Assembly (NCBI GenBank): GCA_018881555.1
Contig: JACAXG010000069.1
Span: 496,001 to 560,000 of the forward strand
Reading direction: 5' to 3'
Origin: Amblyornis subalaris
Lineage: Eukaryota > Chordata > Aves > Passeriformes > Ptilonorhynchidae
DNA length: 64,000 nt
This document shows positions 38,045-51,149 of the stretch, piece by piece; positions within the stretch are counted from its first letter, which is position 1, and the number at the start of each line of letters is the position of its first letter. The notes under the pieces were generated by a model. It ran no database searches. It was not told the DNA's origin and worked only from the letters and a program-made list of their open reading frames with translations. Position numbers and translations under genes: made by a program.

Positions 38045-38570
38045 TACATACAGGCTCAAGAACAAGAGGCTGGAAAGCAGCTCCACAAAAATGGACCTGG
38101 GGGTTCTGGTTGATGGGTAGTTGAATATGAGTCAGCAGTGCCCTGGCACCCAGGAGTGGCTAAGGTCACTTGGTCTTCTCAGCCTGGAGAAAAGGAAATG
38201 GATGGAAAACCTCATCACAGTCTAAAGCTTCCTCATGGAGGAAAGTGAAGGAGCAGGCATTGATCTCTTCTCTGTGGTGACCAGTGACACAACCTGAGGG
38301 AATGGCCTGAAGCTGAACCAGAGGAGGTTTAGGTTGGATATTAAGAGAAGGTTCTTCACCCAGAGGAGGAGTTGGGCACTTGAACAGCTCGCCCAGGGAA
38401 GCGGCCCTGGCATCAAGCCTGTCTGAGTTCGGGAAGCATTTGGATGATTCTCTCAGGTACATAGTGTGTTTCTTAGGGTTATCCTGAGCCGGGCCAGGAG
38501 TTGGAATTTGATGATCCTTGTGGGTCCCTTTCGGCTCAGGGTATTTTATGATTCCATGATTTCAGAATCA
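38045..38570 (+). mobile_element. CR1 LINE 3' fragment, internally deleted
   Basis: A plus-strand CR1 copy. It has the segment AGCTCCACAAAAATGGACCT and GACCTGGGGGTTCTGGT of the CR1 3' coding end, then jumps near 38160 to TTCTCAGCCTGGAGAAAAGG. It continues with AGGTTGGATATTAAGAGAAG and ends in TTTTATGATTCCATGATT at 38549-38566. Expected sequence between the first and second parts is missing. The 3' half belongs to a CR1 type different from copies A and B. Confidence 0.92.
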
Positions 38571-40436
38571 GAGTGTAATTCAGGCCAGTTAAAGTTGTTT
38601 CGGCTTTTTTTAGCTGCTTCTCTCCTAAAAGTTTCAGCAATTAAAGAATAGGACCACAGCCCAAGTGTTCTGATGCTTCCCATCAAAGAAAGGTAAACAT
38701 GTGCTCCATTGTCAGTCAGTCTGTAAGAACTTCATTGAATAAGCTTAAGGACATGTCTAATATCCAGCATGTGCACAAATATTTGGCTGACTAGTGCCTA
38801 CGTTGAGGAGCAAGCTTCACAGCAATTTTGCTGTGGCATGACTCACCCTGCAAATTACAGAAGTATGTTCTCATCCTGGCAGCAGCTTTTTTCTGTTATG
38901 TCACTTGAGGGGGATAAGCAGGATGTGCCGGATGGCATACTGAAGCAAACTACCAAATCTGATACCTAGAAGAGGATCCAAATCATGTTTTCAGAATGTG
39001 TTTGTTTGGGGCTTGTTTCAAGACCGTCTCTCTGCAAATGCTTCATTCACACGTTTTTGTCAGACCTATTTAAAGATTGCACCACACGTTACAGAAAAAT
39101 GCAATGCCAAAGAACGATAATGAAACCGAAATGATAAATTATTCAAGAATATCCTGTCTTTAAATTCCTACTATATTTTCATCAAAACAAGTGACAGAGA
39201 AGTCCTATAAAAAAACCCCAAACATTCAGGGAGAAAGTGAAAATAAATTGTTAATTTGTGCTGTGCATCATAAGGAGCAAGAAATTTCTGGGTTTGTTTC
39301 AAACCCTTGTCTACCTCAGTGTTTCTGTACAGCACTTACACCTTCAGAAGATTCACAATATTCCTATTTTCTCCTGGTCTCCCATCAGATGCCTCTGCAG
39401 ACCCTGCATGAGACCATTTGATGAACTAAGGAAAGTAGAGCCGATGGGCACAGACTAATGACTTTTTTATTTTAACATGGTTTTAAATACCTAGCACAGT
39501 GAAGTGATATAATAATGTAATTAACGGCAGCAGCAGAAATATAACACCCCAAAGAGAGAGGGTAGTAGAGGGGCCAGGCAAAGCTACTACATGCCTTTAG
39601 AAACGCCTTTGGAAAAGTCCCACTGACTGCTTTGAAATGCAACTGTTAAGAAAGAGGGAGAGATACTGTAGTGGGGAAATAAAAACAAACAAAAAATGAG
39701 GCTGAAGTGGGAACAAGACCAAGAACAAAGAAGGAGGGAGGAAACTCAGAGTCCTCCCAGAACATTCTCAAAAGTCTCATTCCTGACTTGCACAGTGAAA
39801 GAGAATAACTATTCCCCCCTGGCCACCCCAGGTGAGACACAAGTGAAACAGAAAAGTGATTCTGATAGTTTGTACTTCTTTATGCTGCTAAAAGAGAAGG
39901 TGAATGTTAAAGCCATTCATGGTTATTTCAGATGTATATAAACTCTAGTTTTTACATAAAAACTGTGTTGAAATTCTGGTACTAATTAAAATTTCTTGAC
40001 GTGCTCTTATAAACCATCAAAATGAAAGATCATGCTCCTAAATTTAATAAATCCAGCCAATAAAAAGGAGCAACAGGGAAGCAAAGATGAGCTTGGTTTC
40101 TTACTGATACTGTCATACAAATATCTTTTCCATGTTGTTCTGGTACATGTGCATGGAAGTCTGAGAAGCAAATCAACCATAGTTCTTAATAAATGTGTAT
40201 AAATGTATAATGCATAAATAAACATAACTGTAATCTGCACTGGTTGTGTAATGTCAGTTCTAGAGCAGCTGGTTTCCTTTTCTTTCAATTACACATCAAA
40301 ACTCTACTGTGTATATCCTGATTACAAAAGTCGTTATGAATAATTTCTGCCCATGATGCAGAATCATGATAATAATCCCATTCTTTATTTGCTCTGAAGG
40401 TGTGAAAGACTGATCCTGAGTAGGAAGCTAACTCTG
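38571..40436. other. Unique DNA, no gene seen
   Basis: AT-rich with short frames of up to 93 codons and no recognised repeats. Confidence 0.45.
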
Positions 40437-40964
40437 TGTGTTGGTTTCAGCTGAGGTATAGTTAATTTCTTCTGCAGTGGCTGGTATGGGGCTGAACACA
40501 GGGTTGATATATATGGAGATGTTTTTGTTATTGCTGAGCAGAACTTACACAGAGCCCAAGCCTCTTCTGGGAGGAAACACAGCTGGGACAAATGACCCCA
40601 ACTGACCAGAGGGATATTCCATACCATATGGCATCATGTTCAGTATATATACTGGGGAGAAGAAGAAGGAAGGAAGGGATATTTGAAGTGTTGGAGTTTG
40701 TCTTCCCAAGTCACCGTTATGTGTGATGGGGCCCTGCTCTCCCAGAGATGGCTGAACACCTGCCTGACATGGGAAGTGGTGACTTAATTCCTTGATTTGC
40801 TTTGTTTGTGTGTGCAGCTTTTGCTTTCCCTGTTAAACTGTCTTTATCTCAACCCATGAGTTTTGTAGCTTTTACCCTTCTGATTCTCTGCCCAGTCCCT
40901 CTGGTGAGGGAGCGAGTGAGCAGCTGCCTGGGGTTTGTCTGCTGGCTGGGGTTAAACCACAACA
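40437..40964 (+). mobile_element. Solo LTR of an avian endogenous retrovirus
   Basis: A 528-bp solo LTR on the plus strand. It begins TGTGTTGGTTTCAGCTGAGG and ends GTTAAACCACAACA, giving the TG...CA ends of retroviral LTRs. I recognise this as a common bird LTR family, probably ERVL- or ERVK-related; the class is from memory and uncertain. Inside are a promoter-like TATATATA at 40644-40651, preceded by the conserved GGGATATTCCATACCATATG, and the late segment TATCTCAACCCATGA (40845-40859). No internal viral genes flank it, so it is the product of LTR-LTR recombination. A clear target-site duplication is not visible, which points to age. Confidence 0.9.
40644..40651 (+). promoter_or_regulatory. 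TATA box of the solo LTR
   Basis: TATATATA lies in the context CAGTATATATACTGGGG. In related LTRs this place holds the retroviral core promoter. Activity in the host is unknown. Confidence 0.6.
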
Positions 40965-41982
40965 CCATATCAGTTCAAAATGTTGATGGCTCTGATTATT
41001 GTTATCATGAACAGATATTTAAAAGATGTATTTAGCTTTTTCAGATCAAAGACCACTTGAAAGTGAGAGTGTGAACAAATTACAACATTTGAAAACAATG
41101 AGGAAATTATTTCAAGGTCTCTGCTAGATATTAGTGGAGTGTTTCACTGGTAGCATGGTTTTTCAAAGTCCGAAATGTTATCTTTACAACTTCTACTCTG
41201 TGTACATATCGATGAATACTTGATGTGTAAAAGAGACATCAAATTAATTGTGGGCATGACTCTCTGAACCTGAGAATTTCACTAGGAATAAATTTAACCC
41301 TTTAGTTTTTCCCTCTTCTGCGGCACCTTTTGATAAAAGTGGTTCCAAAGGACAAAAATATAAGGGGCAGTTGATGTAAGAGGTACTTCTCTGCATTCAG
41401 CATTCATGTACCTGGTGAGAAGAAGAGTGGAGGCTTCTAAGAGTGTTCTTAACACAAATAACATCAGGAGTGCTGCTTCCAAACCTTGTGAGTCCTTCGC
41501 TACTTCTCTTGTCAGTCAGACAAAGACTATCATTCAAAAACAGGAGCAAAGTATCATCTATAAAAAAGACAGGCCCTCTTCAGTACGCCTCCTCATGGGA
41601 ATCTAAACAAGATGGAGACATGGCAAAGGAGGGAATTGTTAGTAATCAGAAAGAATAACCCCTGGCTTCTTGTTCTACTCTTGGTTTTATGGTGGGGTTT
41701 TGGGTGGATTGTATGGTTTGTTGGTTTTTTTTTTTTCCTTTGTTTTTCTTGCCTTCACTTCTGTTAATGTGACCTCATGTGCTTTCTGTCTAGCTTCCGT
41801 TTCTGACTCCCTCTCTGTGCGGGGAGGTAGTCTGCACAGTATCAGACAACAGAAGCATTCAAAGAATGTCACAGTTTCACTTCCATAGAGGTTTGACATT
41901 CTAAAGGAATTCTATTTTAATTTATGTAAATAACATTCAAACAGACATAATTTGACCTGTGACCAGAGTATACTTAAATTTG

Positions 41983-42026
41983 GGGGTTTGGGTTCTGACT
42001 TCAAAATTTTTCTGAATCCAAACCCC
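41983..42026. repeat. Hairpin with 13-bp arms
   Basis: GGGGTTTGGGTTC (41983-41995) pairs with GAATCCAAACCCC (42014-42026) with one mismatch, which would be a G-U pair in RNA, around an 18-nt loop. Confidence 0.75.
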
Positions 42027-43256
42027 AAACCTTTTCAAAACATCCCCGCCCCAGCCCCATAAAGCACGATTTGATTATGCCTCCATTCATCTTTCTGACC
42101 CTTTATATTGGTTCAATATCAAATTCTTTTCTATAGGTTTACAGTATGTGTTTTACATTCTAAACAATTATATAACATGAACTAAACATCATACTAATGC
42201 ACAGAAATTTAGAAATGCATTTGTTTAGAAAAGTATCTGTGTAAACCGGAATACTTAGAAATGCTTTGGTACAGTTGAGTAAAGGATGAGTTCTCAGAAC
42301 AGGAATAAATATAGAGGATAATTATTACTGCCAGGTGAAGCTCGAGAACTTGGTTTTAAAGAAAATGATAGGAGGAAAAGGAACAGAATTGTTACACAAT
42401 AATTTCTTGGCACTTAGCTTTTCTTGTGTGTTCCTCCTTACTCACCTTATCTATACCACTCTAACTTTAGATTCTACTCCAATTCCAGTGGCGCTCAACA
42501 CTCATCTCAATTGATATTTTTAATAATTTGATGACATTCTTCTTGTTCTATGTTAGGCAGAGGCTGTGACTTCAAAACCATTCAGCTAATTGTCTACAAC
42601 TTTGGTGCAAGAAAAGCATCCTCATTTGCAATTTTATCAACTCTGCATCAACTGCCTGCTCCCTGTAGTCTTGGCACCAACCTTGATCTTTAAGATTTCA
42701 CTACCACTTTTTTTTTTAATATTACCAACTTTTCATGGGAAATCTGTTCAAGGGGGTCTTTTTATTAATTTTCTTTTAGCTTAATTCCATGTCTGGATCC
42801 TTTGTGGTCTCCTTCTATTTATACACCTCTGAGCCCCAAGAGATGAAGGATATTTCTGTCCACCTTCACCAGTCTGTTAAGACACACACATGCTTCCATC
42901 TTTGTGCACCTATGTGCCTAATTTGATAGATGTGTTCAGAACACCCATCATAAATCTTACTGGTAGTGCTTACCTCTCCAAAGCCTTTGTTGACTTCTTC
43001 TCTGACTCTGCCACAATTTCTCCTCCTCTTGCTCATGCTGGACACTCTGTAAGAGCAGTCCATCATTTTGTGGAGCAAAATTCCTTCCATTGGGTTGCAA
43101 GCATTTAATCAGCACGGAACATTCACTGTGAGCAAGAAATAAGCAGCCGACCTTTAGCACATTCACAAGTATCCTTTTCATGTTGGACAAGTTCTCACAG
43201 GGTAGAAAAGTGTCAATATGCTCAGACTGACTTAGTTGGTATATTAATTATAATTA

Positions 43257-43280
43257 CATATATATATATATATATATATA
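43257..43280. repeat. (TA)n microsatellite
   Basis: About 12 uninterrupted TA units, directly visible. Confidence 0.92.
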
Positions 43281-45119
43281 ATTATTTGATTCTGTGAATG
43301 GGGTCCACCAGAGGTTGAATTAATTAATTTCTACTTCTGTCTGTCTCTTGAAATCTGCTAAAGAGATAATTAACAAAACTAACTGTTAGATGGATAAAAA
43401 TGGAAAAAAACAAATCTTACCAGTGAATTTTCTTCCTTAGGAAACTATATATTTTTTTTTCCAGCAATATAATGCAGGTGACACAAACCTCAAAGCTTAG
43501 CTGCATAAGAGAACAACATATTTTAAAACCAGGAATATTTAGAAGGAAAGAAAAATTCTTTACTATGTCTAAACAATATGCTTCACTTACATCATTAGGC
43601 TACTGCAGTTACAACATTAAATCAATGAAGTGAAGGGGTTAGATTTTCAAAAGTAGAAGTCAAACACCAAAAAAAATCTTATCATATATCTTCAGACAGA
43701 CCATGAATACTACAAAAGTGCATATAAAAGATAATAATATTCAAACTTACAGAATTAGAAAAGACAAAAAACCTCCAAAATAGTAGACAGAAAACTCAGC
43801 TTCAGAAGAAAATAGAATAACTTAAGCATAGTACTTGCTGAAAAAAAAATAGGCAAAATAGCAAATTCTCACTAAGAAGCACTATTTAAAAACAAAGGCC
43901 AAAGTTCTACAAAGCTCAAAAAAGAGAGACCAAATTCCCTATGGAAGAGAACTATGCATTTTTTTTCTCCAATTTATTCAGATAATCTCGAAAGCCAAGA
44001 AAAGTACTTTAAACTTTCTACTTGTAGCAATTTTATTAAATTACTACAGTAATCAGCTGAGACCCATTAAGTGTTAGTTTGACCTGCTTCTCAAGTATCT
44101 AAGCAGATGCAGCTGGGACAAAAACAGATGGAAGGTGTAAATGAGAAGATTCAATTAACATTTTTTCTCCTTCTCATATGAGTTTCAAAAAGAAATTCCC
44201 CAAGGACTGAAAGTGATCCCTTAATTTAAGAAATATCTTTTTAGTCTATTCAACATAAAAAATATTAATGTGATTGTGTGCCCTTTGATTCAGCCTGGGA
44301 AACTGAATGCTAGCAGGTTCATGACATGACTACAACAACAATGAAATCAAGTTGGACCAAAAATGTGCAATTGTTGTCTAACAACCAAATGGCAGAGCCT
44401 TATGCATATTTAACTTATGTAAACAGGAGTAAAAAAATTTGTACAAGAGTTTGATGCAGAATTAGAAATTAGTGTAATTTTTACTTTATAAAACATAATA
44501 AAAATTTAACTTTTATGTACTAAGATGGTCACACACAGACTTTAATCTCATTTGAGATGACGTTGGTTGTTTGGTACAGATCTGCTTTCAGTGAAACTAC
44601 ACTAGAGGATCAATAAAGTAAAGAGGAATACAAAGAAATTACTTTTACTTAAATATTAGCCTACAGAGGTGATTCCAGCTTAATTTAAACACAGACAATC
44701 TCTAAGCTTATGGTTTGCATCATAACACCCTATAACTTAAAACTTTTAAGAGTATTTTATAACCAAGTTGTAACGAGGTCTGTAAATAACATCTTGCAGG
44801 TAGCCTGAAATAACATGATTACATTATATTGCAATACATTTCATAAACATCCACATCTGTAAAGCAAAAAAGAAATTGCACCAAAGCCTGTGTTTATCAC
44901 ACCTCCATTAGTATCTGCAGTTTCAAAGTTAGAGCTTTAAAGAACAAATTCAAGTTAATTTTTCAGTCACAGAGAGAGAAACTTTCAGGGATTTTCATTC
45001 TCCTAAGGTCTTTATATTTTCCCTGCCTTATATTACAGAAGTTTATGCACATTCATAGCCCTGTCAAATACACCTCTGAATTTTCCAAGGTAGTACCTCA
45101 CCTGCACTATGATACCTTG

Positions 45120-45251
45120 ATTATTATTAGTAGTATTATATTATTATTTTTGCTACGATGACTACTACTAATAATAGATAGATGATTCTTCTCATCATCA
45201 TTGAGATAAGTTACCTGTTTTTCATCATTGTTGATAAGTTACTTGTTTTTT
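45120..45251. repeat. Trinucleotide-rich and tandem repeat cluster
   Basis: Degenerate TTA and TAA/CTA units at 45120-45180 are followed by two copies of a roughly 27-30 bp unit (45195-45221 and 45222-45251). Both units contain GATAAGTTAC followed by TTGTTTTT or CTGTTTTT. Confidence 0.75.
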
Positions 45252-45837
45252 CAGTATAAATCACAGTTTGTAGTATGCACATGCTCAAGCCCTGCTGAAT
45301 CAAAGTATAATGAATGAAATAACGAGAACATCTGTTCTATGTGTCTGAGCACATATAAGACAGACCTAGAAAAAGGAGCTAAATAGTTGAGGATTTTCTG
45401 TGAAGTAAAACATCTGACCCAGGAAAGATTAAGAGGTCTGTCTGAGAATGTGTATCAGAGAGGGTATATTTTCAGAATCAGACCCCAACACAGAATATCT
45501 TGTAACTCAGTTCTGAGGGTGCAAGAAAAACTGACTTCAAAGTCTGAATGCAAATCATCCAATGGAAGAGGAAGGAGCTGAAGTAATGCATTGGAAGGAA
45601 ACAGAAATGGTCTGCATCTTTCTGATCGTTCCAATAAAATTCTAGATAAATTTCTGGACTGAGTTTGAGAACACAGAAACTAGACTGGTGGATGCCTATT
45701 TCAGGAATCTTTTCAGAATTTAAGTGTAAAGCTGCCTGATAGCACCACAGATCAAATGTTTGTACACCTTCCCAGAACAAGTATTTGAGACAAATATAGT
45801 GCTCCAGTTCCCTAATCATCCATTCTTAGTCGTCTGC

Positions 45838-46022
45838 TGGACTCACTCCAGAAGCTCCATATCTCCCTCTTGCACTCAAGAGCCCAGAACTGGACACAGT
45901 GATGCAGGTGAGGCCTCACCAGGACTGAGTTGAGGGGCAGGATCACCTACCCTACACCTGCTGGCATCCTGGGATGCTCTTCCTGATGCATCCCGGGATA
46001 CCATTGGCTTTCTTGGCCACTA
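45838..46022 (-). mobile_element. CR1 LINE internal fragment
   Basis: A scrap of CR1 3' region on the minus strand. On the plus strand it reads CCCAGAACTGGACACAG, then GGTGAGGCCTCACCAG, then CCATTGGCTTTCTTGGCCAC, the usual reversed order for CR1. The same part of the element lies at about 35450-35640 in the 2-kb copy. Both the 5' part and the 3' tail are missing, so it was cut down after insertion. Confidence 0.9.
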
Positions 46023-47879
46023 GAATATCAAGTAGTGATGAAAGAAGCACCTAAAACTGTTCCAGCTGAAAAAATTATCTTTAAAAGGATAACTAAAGAT
46101 GATATAGCTTGATTCAAACACTGTTTCACAGATTCCTAGGAATAAAAAAGAGGAAATTTTGCTACTGGGGAGTTGTCTACATGTTTTTCATGAAACTAAA
46201 CATGTATAGAATTTCTAGTTTTAAAATGTGTATCTTCTTACTCAAATGTTCATAACTATAATTCTTACACTTTCAGTGTTTCAGTTAATTTGCTGATAAT
46301 ATATGGCTGTTTTTCTTTTCCATGCTAGTGAAAATGATTTACTTTTATGTTATCTTTTGACCTCAAGGCTGCATTTATAAGAAAATCTTCCCTCACAAAA
46401 TTCTTTCTAATACTTAGCCACCCTTAAAACTCGCTTCAGACAACTCTTCCTGTCCCTTGAAAATGTAGACATCTCTTCACCAAACATGGAAATTGCTTTA
46501 TAAAGCACTGCAAATCTGCAACAAATCAGCAGAGGTATGTGTCAATCTCTTTATCAGTTAACATAAACAGCTACAAGTGGAGTAGAGAGTCAGACAAAAT
46601 ATGACTTCTTACACTCAAATGTGGCTGAGAATTAACAGTGTCCTAGAAATAACAATTTGTTGTGCTTTATAAGCATAAGAGGTCTGGTTCTTATTTTTAC
46701 TTTTCTCCATAGAGTAAATATACAGCACTTTCTGCTTACAAATAGTTTTGGATGAAGAAAAAAAGTTAACATTATTTTCTAATAAACACTGCAGTTAACA
46801 AAAAAACAATACCAGATTTTCAAAAAAGCTACATCTTGAGTGAACAGGAGCAACTGAGTACACAGTACGTGAACGGTACAACAGCAAGTGAGATAGTGGA
46901 GATAAAGGAGTAATCACTGCATGCTCCTAGTTCCTATATAAAATATATAATGCCATTCTTCCTCTGCTTTGTCTCTGGCAGTATGCTACATGGAGATTAG
47001 GAAAAAGCTTTATTGAACTCTTTCTCTCTTGTATACAAAAGAGATGGACTGTACACAATAATGTATGTCTAGACTCTCCTCTGAGAATAGCCCCCAAGGC
47101 CATCCTTACAAGATTTGCTGTTCAAATGGACAGCAAACGTGAAAGCAGAGTCCAAGAGTGCTGAGCGTGTGCTGAGGGAGCAGACTTCAGGCCACAGGGG
47201 AACCAGCCTAGACAAGCTACCTGGGGTCTGCCTGGAGACCTGCACGTATGGAAAGCAGAGGGATGGTTCCCTGCTGGCAGCCACCTACCTATGGCTGCAG
47301 AGCCCTATTAGTGTCTGAAATTTAAACAGAAATATTCAGGGAATTTAAAATTAGTCACTTCAGTAAAGTGTATACCCAGCTAGGAATATGTAATTAGTTA
47401 TATAAAGAAAAATTGCATTTAAAGAAGTTATATTGTCTATCTACGTAGAGGTTGCTCCATAGATTTGGGTTTTTTCCAAATCAGGTCTCGAATGAATATA
47501 TATTTGATTTAGTTACCCTTAAAACTAATGGTTTACCAATAACTTAATTTTTATTGTCAGTAACAGCAATGTTTCCTATCTTTCAGAGCATGTTTTATGA
47601 AAGAAATGTACTGTGTGTTGAGGAGGCACTGAGACCGAGGTCTTCAAAGTGCCATACAGAATGTACATGGCACTCTACAACACACTGAAAGCATGTGCTT
47701 TTTTGACAAGCAGGATCCTTGCTACATTGATGGAAATAGTTAAGCCCCTGTGGCAAATCATCACATGAAGTCACCAGCGTAGAGAGAACAATTCAACTTG
47801 CACATGAAGAAAGTGGAAGGAAAAAGGCAAACTTGTTGAAAATTGACAAAGTTGAAAATAGTTGTCTTTCAATGCTGGA
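46023..47879. other. Unique DNA, no gene seen
   Basis: AT-rich except for a GC-richer patch at about 47085-47315 with opposing frames of 67 and 71 codons. That patch has no recognised domain or repeat landmark. Confidence 0.4.
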
Positions 47880-48640
47880 TGTCCTGTAACTTCGCTCCTG
47901 TCTTGGAGTGACACGTCTTAACCAAGGCATGCAGGGTTGTTCTATAGGAAGGACACACCTCAAAACACCCCTTTGTTAAGGAAACTTCCCTGTCTGACCA
48001 TCCAAGAGCCACCAGCACCTGAACGAGGACTGAGGCCCCTTTGCATCTGGTGGCTCCAGTGACCTGATGGGTGCTCTGGCTGATTCCCTACACACACACC
48101 ACTCACACAGTCAGACAAGGCTTCTTCACCGACTCAACCCCAGATTTCCCACAGCAGAGTCTCGGACATTCAGATCCTTCAAACTGTTTAGTGTACAAAT
48201 AATGAAATAACAGCTTGAGCTGGGTGCCTCCAAGGAGGAAGCCCGGACAAATGACAGCCTGACCTCTGACAGAATAACCTCATAGTCTAAGCACAGGAAA
48301 GTCTAGGGTCTTCATCTCCTGCCATGTCTCTGAGTGTCCACCCCTGGCTGCCAGTCTCTGTGCCCTCTGTTAAGCCAAGGGTCGACAGTTTAGGGCCTCT
48401 TGCCTTGGGCTCCTGCCAGCCAGAGCTCAGCCTGCAGCCCCACTGCAGCTGCACCCAGAGCTACCTGCACTGAATGTATTCCTTAACACCTTAACTGGCA
48501 AAGATCCTTGTTAATTTTGTCTCCAGAGACAGAACCTGAAGCTCCATTCTGCTGTGTAACATAAACACTGTCCCATAGCTCTGTGGTCACAAGAGAAATG
48601 CTCTTCTGTCTCTGCCATCCTCAGTGACCTATACCTTCTA
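47880..48640. other. GC-rich block, possible old LTR or other repeat
   Basis: About 760 bp that stand out as rich in C and G and poor in long frames. CACACACAC at about 48091 and CTGCAG-rich words near 48430-48460 occur. The texture resembles bird LTR sequence and parts seem familiar, but I could not fix termini, a poly(A) signal or a target duplication. It could also be a conserved regulatory block. Confidence 0.3.
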
Positions 48641-49043
48641 TCTGAAAATAATGCTAGAAGAAAATTTTCTAGGCCATTCTAACCATGTTTGGATGAGTCA
48701 TTATCATCAAGAATATCTATTTTCTCTACTTTAACACTCGATTAACACTCACTTAAAAATACAAAAGTAGCAAACTGTACTACTTCCGAAACCAGTGAAT
48801 ATCTCAGGGTTTCTACCTACTACGTTAATGCACATGGCTAGGCTTTTTTTAAGCTGTCACATTCAAAAGTCATTTTGACCTTATTTAGCTACTTTTATCT
48901 TTGGTCCAGTAATTTCATTCTGAAAATCTTACTTGACTTTCTCTTCTTCCTTGTGTATAGATATATTCAACAATTCAAAATTATTTTTAAAGTTCTCATA
49001 TTAAGCTCTTCTCTCTCTTCCTCTTCCTACTGTTCTTTAGGAC

Positions 49044-49067
49044 CAATAACTGCAGCAATAACTGCAG
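49044..49067. repeat. 12-bp perfect tandem duplication
   Basis: CAATAACTGCAG occurs twice in direct succession. Confidence 0.9.
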
Positions 49068-51149
49068 ATGTGCGCTTTGAGGTCTTGAAAATATGACTGC
49101 CATTCGTCATCTTAGGTGTTAGCATATATCCTACAATAACCATTATTGTTGCATTATGAAGGCAGTGATGGATCAATAGCAAGCTGCTATGGCAGCAGTG
49201 GATTGTAATGAAAGTTTCTTGCTCGTTGAGTCTTCACACTAATAGCAATATAACTAATGGCTCTAAGAAAAATTTAGTCCTACATTCACTTCTAATTTAT
49301 AGTGCTGTGTATTCTAGTAGGTTAGAATACAGAAAGTGTAGTGAGCGTCATGCTTTCTCTTCTAATATATTCCAAAAGAGAACTGACTCAATCTTATGCT
49401 TAGTTCTACCTAGCTCCTGACTTGTGGCCTTTCTACCAAAAGAAAATCAGATCTAAATTCTGTGTTTTCTCAATAATTTCTAGTTCCTGTTGTTGCATTG
49501 CACTCCTGTTTTACTTGAGTACAACCATTCCTATGCAGCTTTTCCATTGGAAGCTTCTTTTAGTTGTAATGACTCCATGCACAAGTTCTGCAATATTTTT
49601 GATATTTTAATCTCAGCAATGTTGACCAAAATGATCATTTTACATGTATTTTGTATTAGAATGTGAGGTCCAGCTTGGCTCATTCTATTAAAAAGCCATT
49701 TACACAGAGAGGTATTATTGAGGGATTAGAATATCTACTGCTTCTTCTCATTCAGGAAACAAAAAATGTGCTCTCTTAATTCATGGTTAGCTTAAAAGCA
49801 CGTAAAGAATATTTAGGTCAGGTTTTCCAGTGTAATGTTTTAAGGGGAGCACAAGATGACCTTAGAAACTGATGCAACTTATTGTTTCAGAAAGCCATTT
49901 AAAAATATATGGTGACACAGAGTTAATTTTTCAAAAACAACATTTTAAGACATCTCTGTAAATGTATTTATTATAGTCCTAAGCTAATAAATAAACAAGT
50001 TCTATAATTCACAAACAAATATTAAAAAATGTTCTTAGAAACCACAAGACTCACAAAAAATCTTCAACACATTTTATTATTGTGCAAAGTAAAAGGAAAT
50101 ATTTTCCAAAATGTTCTAAATTATTCAGATACTTCCTGTCTGATTCTAGAAATAATTCAATAAAGGTAAAAATTTGCTTGTACTATTTAGACATAACTGT
50201 TGGGATAGTATATAACTATGATGTTGAAAATCCCATTAGAATTTATTCACACTCTTAGGAACCCAGATATCTTAAAAGATGACTTCTGCTAGTCATTGTT
50301 CAAATCTCTATTTGCTTTGAGGGTGGCTTAAGAAACCAAGACCTTAAGACACTTTTAAAATATACAACACACTAATAAAACAATAATTTTTACTCAATAA
50401 AAATACTGTTTCGTTTTCAAATTACTTAAATTCCTCGAATTTGGTAAGTAGACCAGGTCCTTATGACAAAACCTTTCTTTTTAGAATACATTCTAGGTCT
50501 TCTTCTTGTGTGTTTTGCCATAATATAGCACATGGAATAATCCATATACATTTTCCCTAGATAATAAAAAGGTGTGTTTTCCTTATATTGTACACATATT
50601 ACAACTGGTCATTAGAGGGAATGGAAATTATGTTGGAATTGAGGATATTCAGTGTCTTGAAGCTGAAAGAATTTTTCACTGGATAACTTAGTTCTACCCT
50701 GTCCAGTGTATCTGTTCTGTGCACATCTTGCATTTTCATTGAGAAATTTAAGCTTGTCTACTGTCTCCAAATAGGTGAGAACAATTCAATAAAGTCAGCC
50801 TGTCATCAGAAAAAAAAAAGAAAAAAGGGGGGCAACCAAGTAAATCTTTGGGATATACTTTTGAGACCTGTGGGGTGTGTATGTCCAAGATACATACTTT
50901 GTGCCTGTGTGACTTGTCTGTGTGCAAAACAAGCTGCAAAACAAAATAAAAAGAAAAAAAAAAAGGAAAAGGCAATTCAGAAATTCTAGTCACTACCTCT
51001 GAAAACAGATTATATAACAGCACAGCACTTTCCATTCATCATAGGGAAAAACATCTTCTCTTTCTATTTAGTTTTGCTTTCATTTCTGGCTCCATCCCAT
51101 AAATAAATTGCATTATTTGCCTTTTATCTCTCTGGATAATATTTTATGT

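Larger units (their letters stand above)
40965..45837. other. Unique AT-rich DNA, no gene seen
   Basis: Frames of up to 77 codons only. Poly-pyrimidine tracts lie at about 41720-41740 and 42708-42718. It contains the hairpin at 41983-42026, a TA microsatellite at 43257-43280 and simple repeats at 45120-45251. The part at 43380-44880 is very A-rich. Confidence 0.5.

Noticed and set aside
43257..43280. TA-repeat flanked by AATTA words, looked at as a possible small inverted-repeat transposon
   Set aside because: The symmetry is explained by the TA microsatellite itself; no terminal repeats or target duplication beyond it.
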